Of a stretch of DNA of 64,000 nt, positions 11,676-25,700 are shown piece by piece. Numbering within the stretch: position 1 is the first letter of the stretch; each line of letters opens with the position of its first letter. Made by a program: the position numbers and the translations under genes. A model generated the notes under the pieces. The model did no database searches. It was not told where the DNA came from and saw only the letters and a program-made list of their open reading frames with translations. The stretch is from Serilophus lunatus (Eukaryota; Chordata; Aves; Passeriformes; Eurylaimidae): contig VXBA01002143.1 of NCBI GenBank assembly GCA_013399895.1, positions 606,963 to 670,962 of the forward strand, in the 5' to 3' direction.

Positions 11676-14600
11676 GGTACTCTTACAAAATGAGCTCTAA
11701 TACGTTTTACAGTGACTTAGATATGGTAATATAGTTTAGCACTCCAAAGTCAAAGCATTTCACTTTTTTTTAAAAAAATAACCTGTTCAATCTCCTACTG
11801 GTTTTCATTGTAAAGCCTTGAAATTTTAATGACCACTGAGTTAAATCCACTCTATGGAAATTCACAGAGATTTCATTAGAAGTAGCTACAAGTCAATGAA
11901 AAAAAAAAATTAAGGGTTTTGAACTACCAAGTTATGTTGGTAGACTGCAGTTTTAGAAATTGGATGCAAGCTGCATAAAGAGGGATGAACTCCTTCAGGC
12001 TTTTTTGTGCAGATGACACACAAACCTGACACATTCAAAATTTTATTTATAAACACTTAATCTAAACTGGGGACTTGCATATAGCAGCAGCACAATGACT
12101 TTTACTGGTCTTTTCTTGCCAGTAAGTTTAGCATAAATATGCCTGCACAAAAAGTACATGCTCTCCTTCCAACCTGCCTAGAGACTAGTAACTTTGTTCA
12201 AACTAACCTCACATTCTGAAGTGGTATAATCTATCTCAGAATTTAAAACAATGTTATGAGCACCATTGCCTCTTACTTCGTTTGTGGTAAGGTTGAAGAT
12301 TTTTCCTGATGTTTACATACATATGTTTTTTGTTTCATCTTTGAAAGTACCTAATGTGAGCAGGCCCTATGAACTTAGGAAGTCTGAACAATCTGATCTT
12401 TTAGCTTATCTTACTGTAAGCAGGAAGTTGGTCTAGAAAATTTCAGAGAAGCCTTACAACGTGAATTATTGTATGAGTCTATAATACTAAAATGTGAAAA
12501 GTATGTGAAAATTGTGTGAAATTAATGTGAAGATTAAAAAATATGATCAAATCAGAACACATCCACACCTCAAAATAAAATTGTTCTATCAAAAATTTTG
12601 CTCAGTACTATTCTAAAGTAAAGTCTACTATCATAAGCTCATCCTCATGAAGTACACTTAAAGTTAATAACATTCCTTTTAATAGCTAATCTAAGTTCCA
12701 TTTTACCTGCAAGAAAGTAATAGCACCGGAAGAGACATCATAGTTTATTACCAGAGAGAGTTCAAATTACCTCACTGAGAAAAATCACCCAGTTTCAGCT
12801 CTAGCAGTGCTTTAGCATCTCTGAAAGGTGGCTGCTGTGGCAAACATCACCATCACTCCCAACAGCCTCTTACTCTAACAGAGAGAAATTAATCTGGAGA
12901 CACACAGGATCCCCTGTCTACCTGTGTAATACACGTAAGGATAACTTCCTCCATTCCGCATCAAGATGTAAACGATGAGATCGAATGGAGAGGATACAGC
13001 CTCTTTAGACAAGCACACTGCTTACAGGGATGAAGTTATACCTGTAAGACTGGTAGAAATAGAAGCAGTAATGAATGAATACCTGTGCTGAATTGTCACC
13101 AAAACAGTATATGACAAACTAGCTTTTTAGAAGGAAAATCTATTTCGGTAACCATGCAGTACCTGCAAGAACTTGAGGTGACAAGGCCTGTCTTTATTAC
13201 GTTGTTATTATCTTTCACAACTCATGGAAGAAAAATTTTGGAAAATCTAGGTATGTTGCTGCATAGGCAATTAAAAAAAAAAATGTTAGGAGAGGCTGCT
13301 TGCTTCCTTGAAGGTTTTAGAGAGGTATCTTCTTGCACAGTGTCTAACCTATGTCAACAACTCCAACTCGGTACCGAAGCTTGTTAGAAAGCAGCTCTTA
13401 TTTCCCACACACTTTACAATGAAGAGAGGCATCATTCTATTCTGTTAGTAAGAAAAGGGATTCTCATGGCCATCAAAAAAATATGACAAAGATTTATCCA
13501 AAAGAATTTTGATAGAATTGGGAGGTGAAACTTGGTGGGAGGATCCCAGTCTATAAAAAAACTTTCAGATTTTTTTCTGTACAGAATAGAAACATCCTAA
13601 TTTGGGGAGGAAAGAAAATTGCAAATGCACACTGAACAAATACATGTTGTTCTGAAAATCTTAAAGATGTTATCTACCCATTAACTATACATACACATTT
13701 TAAAATACAGGAATCAAAACACCCTCTAATATGTCAACATCACCAAAACAAAGTGAGAAAGAGAAAATAATTAAGATACTCCCCACCCAAAAAGCTCAAT
13801 GAAGTGAACATACTCTGGTTTTGATGAAACTACAGTTTCCAACAGTATTTTTTGAAGCCAAACCTACTAAGCAGAGCTAAGCAAAGTCTTACAAGGGCAG
13901 AATAAACAAACATTCTAAAACTAAGAAGTGGATGAAAGATTTATGAGCAGACTGAATCCTCATTACATTTGAATCCTTGCTTTCATCTCCCTTAAAGGCA
14001 AAATCAGATCTTCATGATTGTGCCTATGAAGTTTGGTGAGGGAAGAGGGGAGGAAAAAAAAAGAGGGATCAGTTTTCCCAACCTGGGGGAGAGAGTGATT
14101 AGTCAGTAATAACAGTGGGGAAAGAAAAGGGAAAGGAAGAATTTTTGAGAACTGGAGTTGCTACCAATGTGATCTCTGCTTGGGACAGAGAATTAGATCC
14201 ACCTCTGTAGGGCTCTAGCCCTATTCTTAGATACTGTTCTTAGTTCACTGAGATTGGTGAATTTCAGTTTACTACCAGAGGTTACAAGTCCCTCACAGTG
14301 TGGAGCAGGTGTCCCAGAAACTGCATTAAGTATTTTGAGCTTTCCCACAGCAGTTCCTCTGGCTGGAACTCACAGAGGAAAAAGCAGAGAAAGAGTTTTT
14401 CTTTTCTGTTGAGGCTTTTACTTGCAAGCAGGACAGATTTATCCCATCCAGATTTTTATATGTCTCCCTCCATTTCATATCCATGACATGGGAACCCAGC
14501 TTAGCCTGCCAGAGAACTATTATTTAGTAGGCACTCATTATCTTTTCTGTCGCTTCACCAGGTTACGATAAGCCTGATTTAACTTTGAAAAGAGCACTGT

Positions 14601-15050
14601 GTTGAACAGGAGGCTTGGTCTAGAGATGGCCAGTCCCTTCTCATCTAAATGATCCCACAGTTCAATGAAGAAAAGTTCTCCACAGACTCTTAATGCCAGT
14701 ATACTCCATTATTCTTTTCACAGGATGGAGGAGATGGTGATCAAGCTATCCTCATAAAAATAGCAAAATCTGAATTTTGGAGATTAATGATTATCTGTAT
14801 TTCATGGAACCTCACAGTTAAACAGATCACCAAGGAACTTCTTCTTTTATATAAAATAAAATTACATGGCCTGTCACTTAGATCCAAATTCATAATGTCC
14901 TGTAAAAAATCTGTTAATATTGCAAATGCATTCATTGAAATAAAAGGCTTTAAGAAATTTAATATTTATAAAAAAATAGTTCTTAAAAATGAATCTTAAG
15001 ACAGCAACGAAAATGACCACAGACACAAATGTAAAAAAGTCTGCACTTAC

Positions 15051-15185
15051 AGTTCTATTGCCTTGTTCCACATGATAACATATCCCGAAAGAATGAAGGA
15101 CTCGATATTTACAATGTGTGTATTTCCCCTCTCTGTTCCAACATACAGCCATTTACTTTGGAAAGGTAGATGGCAATAAGTAATC
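15051..15185 (-). CDS. STXBP5L: STXBP5L coding exon c, WD40 propeller
   Basis: The exon is 135 nt: one base completing the Arg codon, 44 codons, and CT of a split Leu. It encodes ITYCHLPFQSKWLYVGTER, then GNTHIVNIESF, ILSGYVIMW and NKAIE. The acceptor is cttttcag with a long pyrimidine-rich tract upstream, and the donor is GTAAGT at 15045-15050. The segment covers one propeller blade and the start of the next. KWLYVGTERGNTHIVN is nearly invariant across tomosyns, so conservation is strong. ITY (not VTF), NTHIVNIESFI (not NIHIVNVESFT) support STXBP5L over STXBP5. It is flanked by a 19.1-kb intron upstream and a 12.2-kb intron downstream. Confidence 0.96.
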
Positions 15186-18100
15186 CTGAAAAGGAAAAAA
15201 AATAACAAACCAGCAACAAAAAAAGTGAATTAATATCACATCAACAATATTTTTGAACACTTTCGCAGATGAAATAATTATTCCTCCATTTTATAACTTG
15301 TGAAAAACCTGCCCATCTGGTGCAGCATTCTGAAGAATGTGGAGTTCTGAGGGATCATCTCCAGAAAAATCATAAAAGAGAACATGAAACAAAAGAGGCC
15401 ATCCTGCCTGCCTATATTAAGGGCCAGGAAAAAGAGCCATATCACTTGAGCACTGAAGTAAGTCTATCTATCTCCATGATATGTAAATTGCGCTTTGATA
15501 GCATCCAAGACTCTCAAGTTAGGTTTTCTTATTTCCTTCCTTACAGTATGCAATTTTTCTAGATGAACAAACAGAAGTCAAAAGATGTCAGTGGGATTCA
15601 TGTCTTGCACAACAGAAGTGTAACACCATAATTCACTCAAGAAAACATTCATTTATTTGCCATCTGGGAGAGTAGGGCCCTAGATAAAAGCATTTCTCAA
15701 AACTGAATTACCGTAGACACGTTGAATTCTACATTCATATTATTCTTACAAGGTGATGAACCAGAGCTATATTAGCTTATAAAGATGTCATGACAATTTC
15801 TTATGATAATACATAAAAGTTTTCAGAGATGATGAATGAGCAGATTCAAGGTTTTTTTCATATTATAGTTGTTATATAGATATTCAAGCAAAACTAAATC
15901 TACATGAGATAAAAAATATTTGCTACTAAAATACAATCAAATGTGTGCTACCTACAGAGACCAAAACTTAATACAGTCTTACGATACAGACTAGCGAATT
16001 TTGACAAGAAGCAGACATTTTGCTTGGTTTCCCATAGGTTATTAAATTTATCATTCAGTTCCACAAGCAGACTATTTATAGCTTTTATATAATTTTTTTT
16101 TAATTCTTAATGCCTTCTACCATCACAAAAGTACAAACAGTATTTAAGAATATACATATTTAAGAATTTTTATTCTTAGAGTACATCAATCCTTCTGAAG
16201 GTATTATAAAAGAATAAGAGGGATGTTGATTTAAGTGAGACTTATGTATGACACAGGATTTGTTCTATCCATCTGTACAGGGCTAAATTTTACCATTAGT
16301 TGCCTATTTTGGTAATAATTCCAGTGCCTTTAATGGAAAGAGAACCAAGTATTTCAAGAGAATTGCTTTGAGAATGGGAATTATAGTTTAGTATGCATAA
16401 CTGAAAATGTCTTCAAACAGCAACACGGTACTTATTTTGTGGTTGCAGTCAGATCAACAAATGCCCAACAAAAACAGCTTCAGAAGGTACACGGCACCTT
16501 GTTATTCCTTGCTGAAGTTAAGGGTATCAGCATTGTTGTTCTGCTCATAACAGGTGCAATTTGCTCATTTCACTTTGTAGTTTCACAATTGGGAAGTTGT
16601 TTTTCACATATTTCCTGATCCTTCTCCTTAAACTAAACAACTCCACTTCTTTTACTTTCTTTTCACATGCACCTTTTCCTATACTTCTGGTTAAATTCGT
16701 ATGTAGTCCAAATTTTTTGCATTATTTCTTTAATTTCTATACTAGCTCTACTTTTCTTTGCTGCACTGCAAGGCATACGGATGCTTTTTTAGGTCCCAGC
16801 CCATAAAAAATCTCCATGGTTGATAAACCTTCTTAATTATTCAATACCCGTTTGTAGTAAACTGTTAAATTACAGGAAGAGAATATAATTTTGACTTTGA
16901 AAGTATTGACAAAAAACTCATGAGTTACAAAGTGAACCCCAGTCGACTTGAATGCTGCTACTCCAAATTCTTGCAGTTATGTCATCACACTAAGTAGGTT
17001 CAAGTCCACCTAAGAGAATATTTTTTTTCAGCACAAGATACTGCAGAAAGCTTGGTCTCCAGTGTTCAAGACTGAATCCAATACCCTGATTATGAATAAA
17101 GTTACCAAATCACCTCAGACACCATATGAAGCTGCTTTGAGCTGCTTTTTCTGATCCTTTTGGGTTCTTTTCAACTCAACATGTTCTGTGATTCTCCTTT
17201 TTGAAATTTGCTTCTAGGTTATGATCTCTAGCATGTACTTCCACAACAACAATCAGACTAAGTGGGTGCCTAAATACCCAGATATTTCATGACCGATTTG
17301 CCTGCCTTAGGCTTAAAATTTCAAGAACATAATGCTCTAAAAGCAAGGTCATAGAGTAAGAGAAAAATCACGCTGAAGCATTAACTCCTAATAAGTAGCT
17401 AGGCCATAAATTACTAGACTTAATTTCCTGCTGACCTATCTGAAATCCCAGATGCTAGTAAGTCTATATATACAATAGGAAGGACCAAAAGAGAATTAGG
17501 TATTGCCAAAGAATGATTAAAACAACCACTAATTTTCCTGTTTTCTTAAGCTCAGCTATTTCCGCTTAAATAATTCCATTTTGTTCCAACAAAATTTATG
17601 GGACAGCCAGATAAGAAAGTATTCTGCATTTTCTTTCTTCCAGAAAGAAAACTACCCTATAAGTCTTCATAGTTTACCCAAACTGTTGCTAGACATTATG
17701 AAATACAACCTTCTACAATATGTAAACCTGCAAGGAAATGCTATTCCCTTAAAGACAATCCAGATATGTAACAAATCTATTAAGGCATAGGAGTTATTAG
17801 GCATTTTAATACAATATACTGCTAGGCTTCACCAAATGAAGACATATGATTTTCATATTCTCAGAAACCTCTGCATGTCTCTGAAGTACTTTTATCTTAT
17901 GTAAATTAAATGAAAACTGCTTTATATTATTGACTTTTCACTTTTAAAGAAAATATTAACTTGACTTTGAGGCTTGGAAGCTTTGAAGCAAGACTCAGAT
18001 TTTTAATGAACATCTTCCATTTCAGTAAGTACTGAAATTACATAATGATTTCTTCAAGAGAAAACAATGAAGTCTCATACTGCAGTTTTCATTGTGGATG

Positions 18101-21100
18101 AAAAGTATTCTATTATATGACTCTATTAGTCATATATCCCACAAGCAAATTAAGATGTCCTTTGATGCCTTTACAAAAACAAGTCAATAAGCCACAAAGA
18201 AAGACTATTTTTCTTCTTAAGAAGGTAGGAGTTGTAGTGATTTGTGCCAGTATGAAGTGCTTCTGACAAAATTTAATCAGTTTGTCAATCTGATTGAGAT
18301 AACATGGAACCCAATTAAATAGAGACCTGAGAATTTGCTCAGTGTTGATCACTTTACAGAAAGTCAGACAGAAATGTGGATGTTATGCATTCTTAGCAGC
18401 AAACCACAATATGAATCTCATTGATCATTACAAGAAATAGTAAAAAACACAAATTGATACCAAAAGAAGGTGTTCCTATTCTGTCAGAATAGTCTGGAAC
18501 ATTGCATTCTTTTTCCAACTTATTCAAAGTACAAAGCAAAAGATTGTAATATATTAAAAAAACCAAGCAAAACTAGAAGTACTAATCAAAATACCTAAAT
18601 CACAGTTGAAGAAAAGCCCTTTTACTGAAGTTCTAAAAACATTTCTAAAATTATGTAAGCAGCATAATAGAGATAATGGAATAACTGAAAGAGGCATTGT
18701 CAAAAAATTGAATCTCATCTGAGAAAGGAATATATTCTGACTAGCAAATCTTGAAAAGATACATTTTTCAGAAAATCACAGCACTTTACAGTCTAATAAT
18801 CATAGCCAAAAAAACCTCACTGCAAATAAGTAGAATACCACAATGTTAAAGTAATTCAGCATTCTCTAAAGTACTAATAAAAACTCCAAGATGACTTAAA
18901 ATCATCTTTATTACATTAATCATATTTCTCTAGGAAAAATAAAAGATAATTTTTTGAGAACACTTTTTTCTGACTCTGTTATTTTTTGTTTCTTATTTTT
19001 AGTATGAAAATTTTTTCTGGAGCACTGTTATTAGTAGAGAGCAGAGAGAGCTGCTAAAGAGGAGGAGAATAAATTGCATTTTTGTCAAAGTGATAAAGTT
19101 TTTCCAATTTATTTAATTGCTTATTCCTTGACATCAAAACTGCAACTAAATTTATTCTATGTCTTTTCCCTTTATAAAGATAATCTTAAATATGGACAAG
19201 CATACACCATGTGTAGCCCTTATGTCCAGCACTGACTGGCTGAAGTGTTTAGTTTCTATACGTTCCTACAGAAATCAAACATCAGCTTGAACTCCTTTTC
19301 AGAGTCCTACCAAAATAAACTATGCTGCCCAGGTTCTTGGAAAATACGGAAATGTCACAGATTTATAGGAAAATAAGGTGGTGAAAGATGGAGGAGCATT
19401 AGCTTGGGAACATGAATAGCTGACAGGACGCAAGCCCAGTACCTGCAAGGCACACCAGCCATGGTCCTGAACCAGCCTGCTGCTCTCTGTGACTACTGAA
19501 GTCCTGCCACTGTCTTACACCCAATTTACAGTGCTTTGTCCCAGCATGGATGAATTCACCTGCTGAGAAAGCTGATCACCTTCTTAAGAAGGTTATGCAT
19601 ATCAGAAGTCCACTTTTTCACTATAGTTATTACAGGTCCCATTCTGACTTGAGGAATTTTGTACAGCATCCTCTGGTGCTTTCAGTACACCACTAATTTA
19701 TGCAATTTCCCTGGTCATAACCACAAGCTGTTCCCTTGGCACTGCCATTTGATAGACTGACCATCATCCCTGGTGCTATCCAATGACTGGATGACGTTAT
19801 GCAAGGCCCTCTTTCAAAGCACATCTTTTTTGAGAGGAACCTGTGTAGCCTTCAATGAATATTGATAAGAGAGAAAACGGACTGCATAAACCCTTCCCTT
19901 CTTTCTTGACTTCCGCAGGATTTCTTCTGCCCAACGATGAAAACTACAGCTGCCAAGGGTGCCTCTTGACCTTGTATCAATCCTCTTATTCCACCAGCAG
20001 GCACAACTTATTTCCACCCAACTAATTTTCTTCCTTCATACTCCTTTAATCTTTTCGTGTTTTTGAACAAAAGTAATACAAAACAAGGAACACCAGATTC
20101 ATCTAGTATCCCTCCTTCTCTAGCAGCCTTCTGTGGTAGCTTCTGGCTAACCAGTATTCTCAGAAGAGAGGGTTGCTTTTCTGTCAGTTCAGAAGGGGAT
20201 GTTAGAGCTAAAATTATTGTTTTAAGTCATGAAATGCACACAAGAAGATTTAGACAAATAAATTTAGGTAAATAATTTGTAGCTGACCTGAAGTGCCTAA
20301 ACAGAAGCACAGGTCAAAGCCATAGACACTGAAAGAAAGGAGTTGTTTCCAGCACATCAAGCAAAGGATATCAATGATGAGCTATTTGGCCTCTGGAGGT
20401 ATTTAATCTTCTCCCTGGGCTATATATAAATTTGGAGCTCATCAGCTATGTAAGACTTGTAAAATCATGTACAGTAGCAGCAATTCGTGCAGTCTGCCAT
20501 CCACACGATGCGATGTGTTTGCAGCAGATGGTTGTGCAGTTCCCCAGATAGATGTGAGCTGGGTCTGTGCATAGTAATAACAACAGTGTTTCCCCTGCAA
20601 CATGGAGTGTGTTGTTATACACCAAGAAGTCCTGGGAAGGCAGAAATCCAAGATGAACTCCATTACTAGGAATTCCAGTGTTTAAATTAAAATCCTATTT
20701 GTGTTTACTTGAAGTGTATGCGTAGTCTTTAGGGATGATGTAACAGCCTAGAAAATATTTTAAATTACTAACTGGCATGACTAGCAGTCAAACGAAATAT
20801 AGAGCAGTTCAATATATCTGGACAGTTTTTAATTTTCAGGATCTTTTGGTGATACTATATCACAACATGCAACTTTCTCCTATTCAAACTGAATTCTCCA
20901 AATACCACACAAGATAATTTCAAAAATTTATAGTAGTTCTACATATTCTAGCAGAAAGCAAATGAACCAAAGATGCCTTTGAGGTTGACACTTGTCATCT
21001 GCCTGTTTTTTAAAAGTCTGATTTAGTTTTAATCTAAATTAAGAAAAATCTTCTGTTTTACATATATTTTCTGTCAGCATCATCAGTCATTTATTTTGAA

Positions 21101-21356
21101 CTAAAATCTATTGTTCTGTCTTATGTTTCAATTATGTAGAAGTAGAGCTAAAAACACATTGTACATAAATTCCATTAGACAGATAATATATTCCATAACG
21201 AAGGATAAAAATCCATTATTATTTAGGGATATCTGGACACAAGAGGTATATTAAGGTAAATTATATTATCAAAATAGTGCATGAGCTGCCTCTGGATTTC
21301 TTTCCAGTTGAGTGTTATACAGACTGCTCAAATATTTTTTGTTTAAAGACTATCAA

Positions 21357-21567
21357 AGGATCACAGAATCACAAAATACGCTGAGTTGGAAGGGCCCCAC
21401 AAAGTTCACTGAGTCCAACTCCTGGCCCTTCACAGGACCGTCCCCAAGAGCCATTTACCACGTGTCTGAGGGGATTGTCCAAGTACTTCTTGAACTCTCT
21501 CAGCCTTAGTCCAGAAGGATCTTGTGAGAGGTAGTATTGAAAGCTTTACTGAAATCCAAAATATTAT
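21357..21567 (-). mobile_element. Composite CR1 fragment with internal deletion
   Basis: Positions 21357-21506 match the reverse complement of a CR1 3' end (ggatcacagaatcacaaaat, ctgagttggaagggccccac, gagtccaactcctggccctt). Positions 21511-21567 instead encode, on the minus strand, LDFSKAFNTTSHKIL, the reverse transcriptase block that includes the first catalytic Asp. In element orientation that block is 5' of the tail, as expected, but the roughly 1-2 kb normally between them is missing. The order and shared strand favour one element with a large deletion over two separate insertions. Confidence 0.85.
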
Positions 21568-24500
21568 GTACTATAGGGTGCATGCACTTCAAATAAAGGT
21601 TAGGACAGGACTGGGTAGGTAAAAAGTATGCAATGAGGAGTGCAATAATTAGAACTTAATTCTGTTTTTCAATCAAATTTGGAGTTGAATATGACCATTC
21701 TTTTTATAACTACTTAATGAATCATCTCTAGCCATAATTTCTAAGTTATTAATGAAAGTTATAAACTATTTATAATTGAAAATTGTGACACAAGTCATCA
21801 TTTAACTCACACACCACTGTGCTTATTTCCTGACTAAAACTATCAATACCTGCAAATTGTAGGACCACTTGAAGACATTACTTGAGCTTAGTCCTTGCAA
21901 AGTAGTCTGTAGAGATCAATGTTTTAAAGAAAGAGCCAGTAAAATGAATTGCTTTATGAGGCAAACATCACAAAGAAACCCAAATGAAAAATGGAGTCAA
22001 AGCAATAGGAACAGTTACTTTTCTAATGCTGTACATCTGCGTGCCAATGTCCTTTTCCATCTTGTTATCTCAAATTATTCATTTACCTCATCAGTCCACA
22101 GAGCAGTTTTATTTGCCTTTATGTTATACTGCTTTAGATGAAAATATTAATTATGGTCATTGCTGCTTTTACAACAGCAATAATTTAATTTGTGGATTGG
22201 AATATAAGAAATAAACCTTTGGGGCTCCTCTCTTCTGTTTAATACTGATTTATTCTGAAATAACCCTAAAAGCCTGAGGTTAGGCCTTCTTGATTTGTGA
22301 GCTCACTATTTCAAATGAATTTGCAATCACAACTGTAATTAATAGTTTACTGCATTTCATAAATACTTGTTTTAAGATATAAATGCTTATGTAAGCCACA
22401 TAAAGCATTAGTGTAGCAACTATAGGAACATTTGCAATGGGTGTCAATAGAAATTATTTACAAGCAGTTAACTCAAACTCAAAAGAATCTAGAACAAATC
22501 AGAAAAAGCATGTTCAAAAACATATTAGATGGATTCCATTTGATTAAATTAGTAAACTCACAGATCTCACTTGAACAAAGACTGAATTTATGCATTTAGA
22601 TAAAACCTTATGAGGTTATTATGAGCACTTTACAAGGACAGTCAAAGTATTCAGCATACAACTGGTCCTTTGGTTTTTACCAGTTCTCTAACTAACCTAG
22701 TTCTTACAAATAACCTTCTTACAACCGCATAGGTCATCCTGGCCTGTTAAACATGCCATAACACATACACAAAGACAGCTGCACTACAACTCCCTATAAG
22801 ATACAGGTATTTAAATTCACACATGCAATAACTTACAGGCTATCTGCTGTAGCACTGCATCACATCACTTGGACACTCCTGCAGCTCAAGAACAACTTAA
22901 AAATCACTCTTGAAATCCCAGTGTGCATGGAGATGACAATTTTTGTAGCCTGTGCTATTAATAATTTGTTTCATTTTCAGGATGACAGAAACTTACTTTC
23001 CTTCCTCTTGGGCAAATGCACAGCAAAGAGACATCCTATTTTGACAACTCACTTTTAAGGTTTTGACTGCAAATTCATTGGGATGTCTTACCTGTAGGAG
23101 CAGGATCACTGACAGTGACAGTGGCATACTCTCCCTGGCTAGATCTCTACCTACACAACAGTAATGCTGTGGATTGAACAGGTGTAACATAAAGACTTGG
23201 ACCCAAGAGATAAAGATAAGGAAATGACATGGAAATGTACTTCATTTAATAGAAAAAGATGCTGGAAGAAACCAGCATACTTTTCATTGACTTCTAATTT
23301 GTTTCTAATGTCATCTCAAGGTCATCAGACAATAAAAATGAGAATAAAAGTTCCACAAAATCAGTGAAGTGAGCAAATAAATGGAACAGGGTTGGCAAAC
23401 AGACTCTTTCAGGGGAAAGATAATATACATGATTTTTCTCTTGTCTACTGGCTTGTGAAATCACTATTTCTTATTGTAGTACTTCATTTGTCCTCCATAA
23501 CTTTCTCTGAAGGTTAAGTAAAAATGGGGTTATAATACTAAGCATAGTGACAGTGATGGGCAAAACACAGCACAATAAGAGCAACTGAGTTTCTTAGAAC
23601 TGAAAGAAAGCCAGATAACAAAGGATGGAAGGGGAAGACGGTTTTCTCAAAAGAGAAAGCTATTCATTTATTTATTTAATTTATTTTGTAGCAGTTGCAC
23701 TAAAAAACCACCTCTTCACCCAACACTGAAGACATAAATCAGTTTTTGTTTCCTAATCTCATAGTTATGAAAAAGTAAACTGGGATTTAGCTGGAAATTT
23801 GGAAGGTTTTTTGATAAACAGCTTGGCTTTACAGAACTGTTTGGAAAGTAAACTAAAGATATGTTAGTCACTCATCCTCTGCTAGCTGCAACTCAAATCT
23901 CTGTTTATCATGCATTCTTACTAAAATAAGTTTAAAACTTATTTTATATCAATACCAATCAAGTTGTTTTCAATGACACTCTAAAATCAGCATAAGACTG
24001 AAATACTGAAATTGACTTAAAAGCAAAAAAAAAAATTGCATTTTTACATGTGTATGCTTTTTCTGTGTATACACACTTTTTTTCTTAACAGCTTCCATCA
24101 ATTAAAATCATGTAGACTTATTGGAGACCAGCTGTTCTCATTTGTTACGCTTCAGCAGACAGGGACTCTGTGATTAATGGTCCTTGTTTTTCTGCAATCT
24201 GTAGTCTCCCCTCTCTTCCTGCTCATGTACAGTTTAATGATACAATCTCAATGCTGACATTAGTAGCTCTATTTCTGATTTACTGGAATGATGCCCAGAG
24301 TTTAATATGACAGAAGTAAAAGGATCCTAAATCATTGCATTGGGTTCTTACTTGGAGCTGACATGCGCCTGGGCAGGAGAGAGGTGGTGTGGTTTCCAAG
24401 AACCAAATTACTTACTGCAACAGGATGGGTGCATGTTCTTCACTGCTTTAAGATATGACTGGAAATCTAATATAACAAGGGTCAAAGGATAGATCTGAAC

Positions 24501-25620
24501 AAAACTATGAAAGATGTCTCAAATCTCTAATTCGAGAACTTCAAAAGACAAATCCATGTAGTTCCCATATCTGTGCTGCAACTGTAGCAAACTGAAAATT
24601 CCAGCTGATAATGTAGACTGTTTATGCTGTCTGAACTTCTTTAAATTTTAAAATACACTTTTTTTCCCTCCTTTCTAATGTGACTATGCATGATATGAGG
24701 TAGACAATGTATTTTGGGCTTCTCATTTGTTATGACTAAGACCATGAAACAGAGTTGTTCAATATATATATAGCTGTATAAATATTTTAAATTTTGCTAT
24801 CCAAACCTGGCCTTAGAGCAATTTGGCAACACAGCTGCTATGTGAAAACAACATAGCATGTTACCTGGTGTTTTCTCAGAAAAGCATAAATCTACTGACA
24901 AACATGCTTTGTTTTCTAAAATGCATTAGAAACAACAAGCACACTGCACACCATATGATGTAAGGTTTGGCAGCATAGAGCAACATTTATGTCTACTGTT
25001 AAAGGGTTTGTTCCTGAGGGAAGAAACCAACACAGAAATTACCTAGGCAGAAAATCAGAGGTGGCCAGGTGACATAAAAATTAAATAATTCATGTTTTTC
25101 TTCCCTATTAAAGCAAAACCAAATCTTCACAAAGACATTTTGCAAAATGGGATTTTGAACAGATAAGTTTTTCTCAGAGGAATAATAGAAGGATCTACAG
25201 CCAGAGTGACAGGGAGGAAGAGGTAGGTTGGAAAAGAGGGTTTGTTAGGCCAGAGGACCCTCCAGACCCTATACTATTGTTAAGTCCTCAGGTAATCATG
25301 CTAGGTATGCATTTTTGTCTAGTTCTATCAGTCATGATGATTTCGTGTATGTGTGTGTGAGGTAATTGCTTGTAAGTCATCTTTCAGGGGTTTTTTGGCC
25401 CTTCTGCTATCAAATACAGCTGCTGTTTCTAAAAGTAATTCATATATAGCATATTAGCCATTTCCTGTTAAGATTTTTTAATGCACCAATGTGAATTGAT
25501 TTGCAATTTATTGATAACCATTAAATAGAAAACATTTGGCAAATTATTAATTTTGTCATGTTTTTTGTCCTGTGTTTTCTTGTGTTTTAATAAGTCCTGG
25601 ATACATGCTTCTAAAACAAT

Positions 25621-25700
<80 letters not shown>
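25621..25700 (+). repeat. (GATA)20 microsatellite
   Basis: Eighty bases of GATA with no interruption, twenty full units, flanked by unique AT-rich sequence. Long perfect tetranucleotide arrays mutate fast, so the length here is probably specific to this individual or assembly. The reading frame through it (YLSI repeats on the minus strand) is an artefact. Confidence 0.99.

Larger units (their letters stand above)
2816..15050 (-). other. STXBP5L: STXBP5L intron, 12.2 kb
   Basis: Bounded by a GTAAGT donor and an atcttgcag acceptor, phase 2. It contains the longest CR1 copy (3.6-4.6 kb), an unassigned ORF directly after it, the LTR-like repeat near 7 kb and a T homopolymer near 11.66 kb. I see no other gene or RNA in it. 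Confidence 0.88.

Noticed and set aside
14874..15152. 92-codon minus-strand ORF overlapping exon c
   Set aside because: It is in a different frame from the exon and runs through the splice donor; the exon frame matches tomosyn-2.
16990..17015. ggttcaagtccacc, resembling a tRNA T-arm
   Set aside because: No acceptor, D or anticodon stem can be folded around it.
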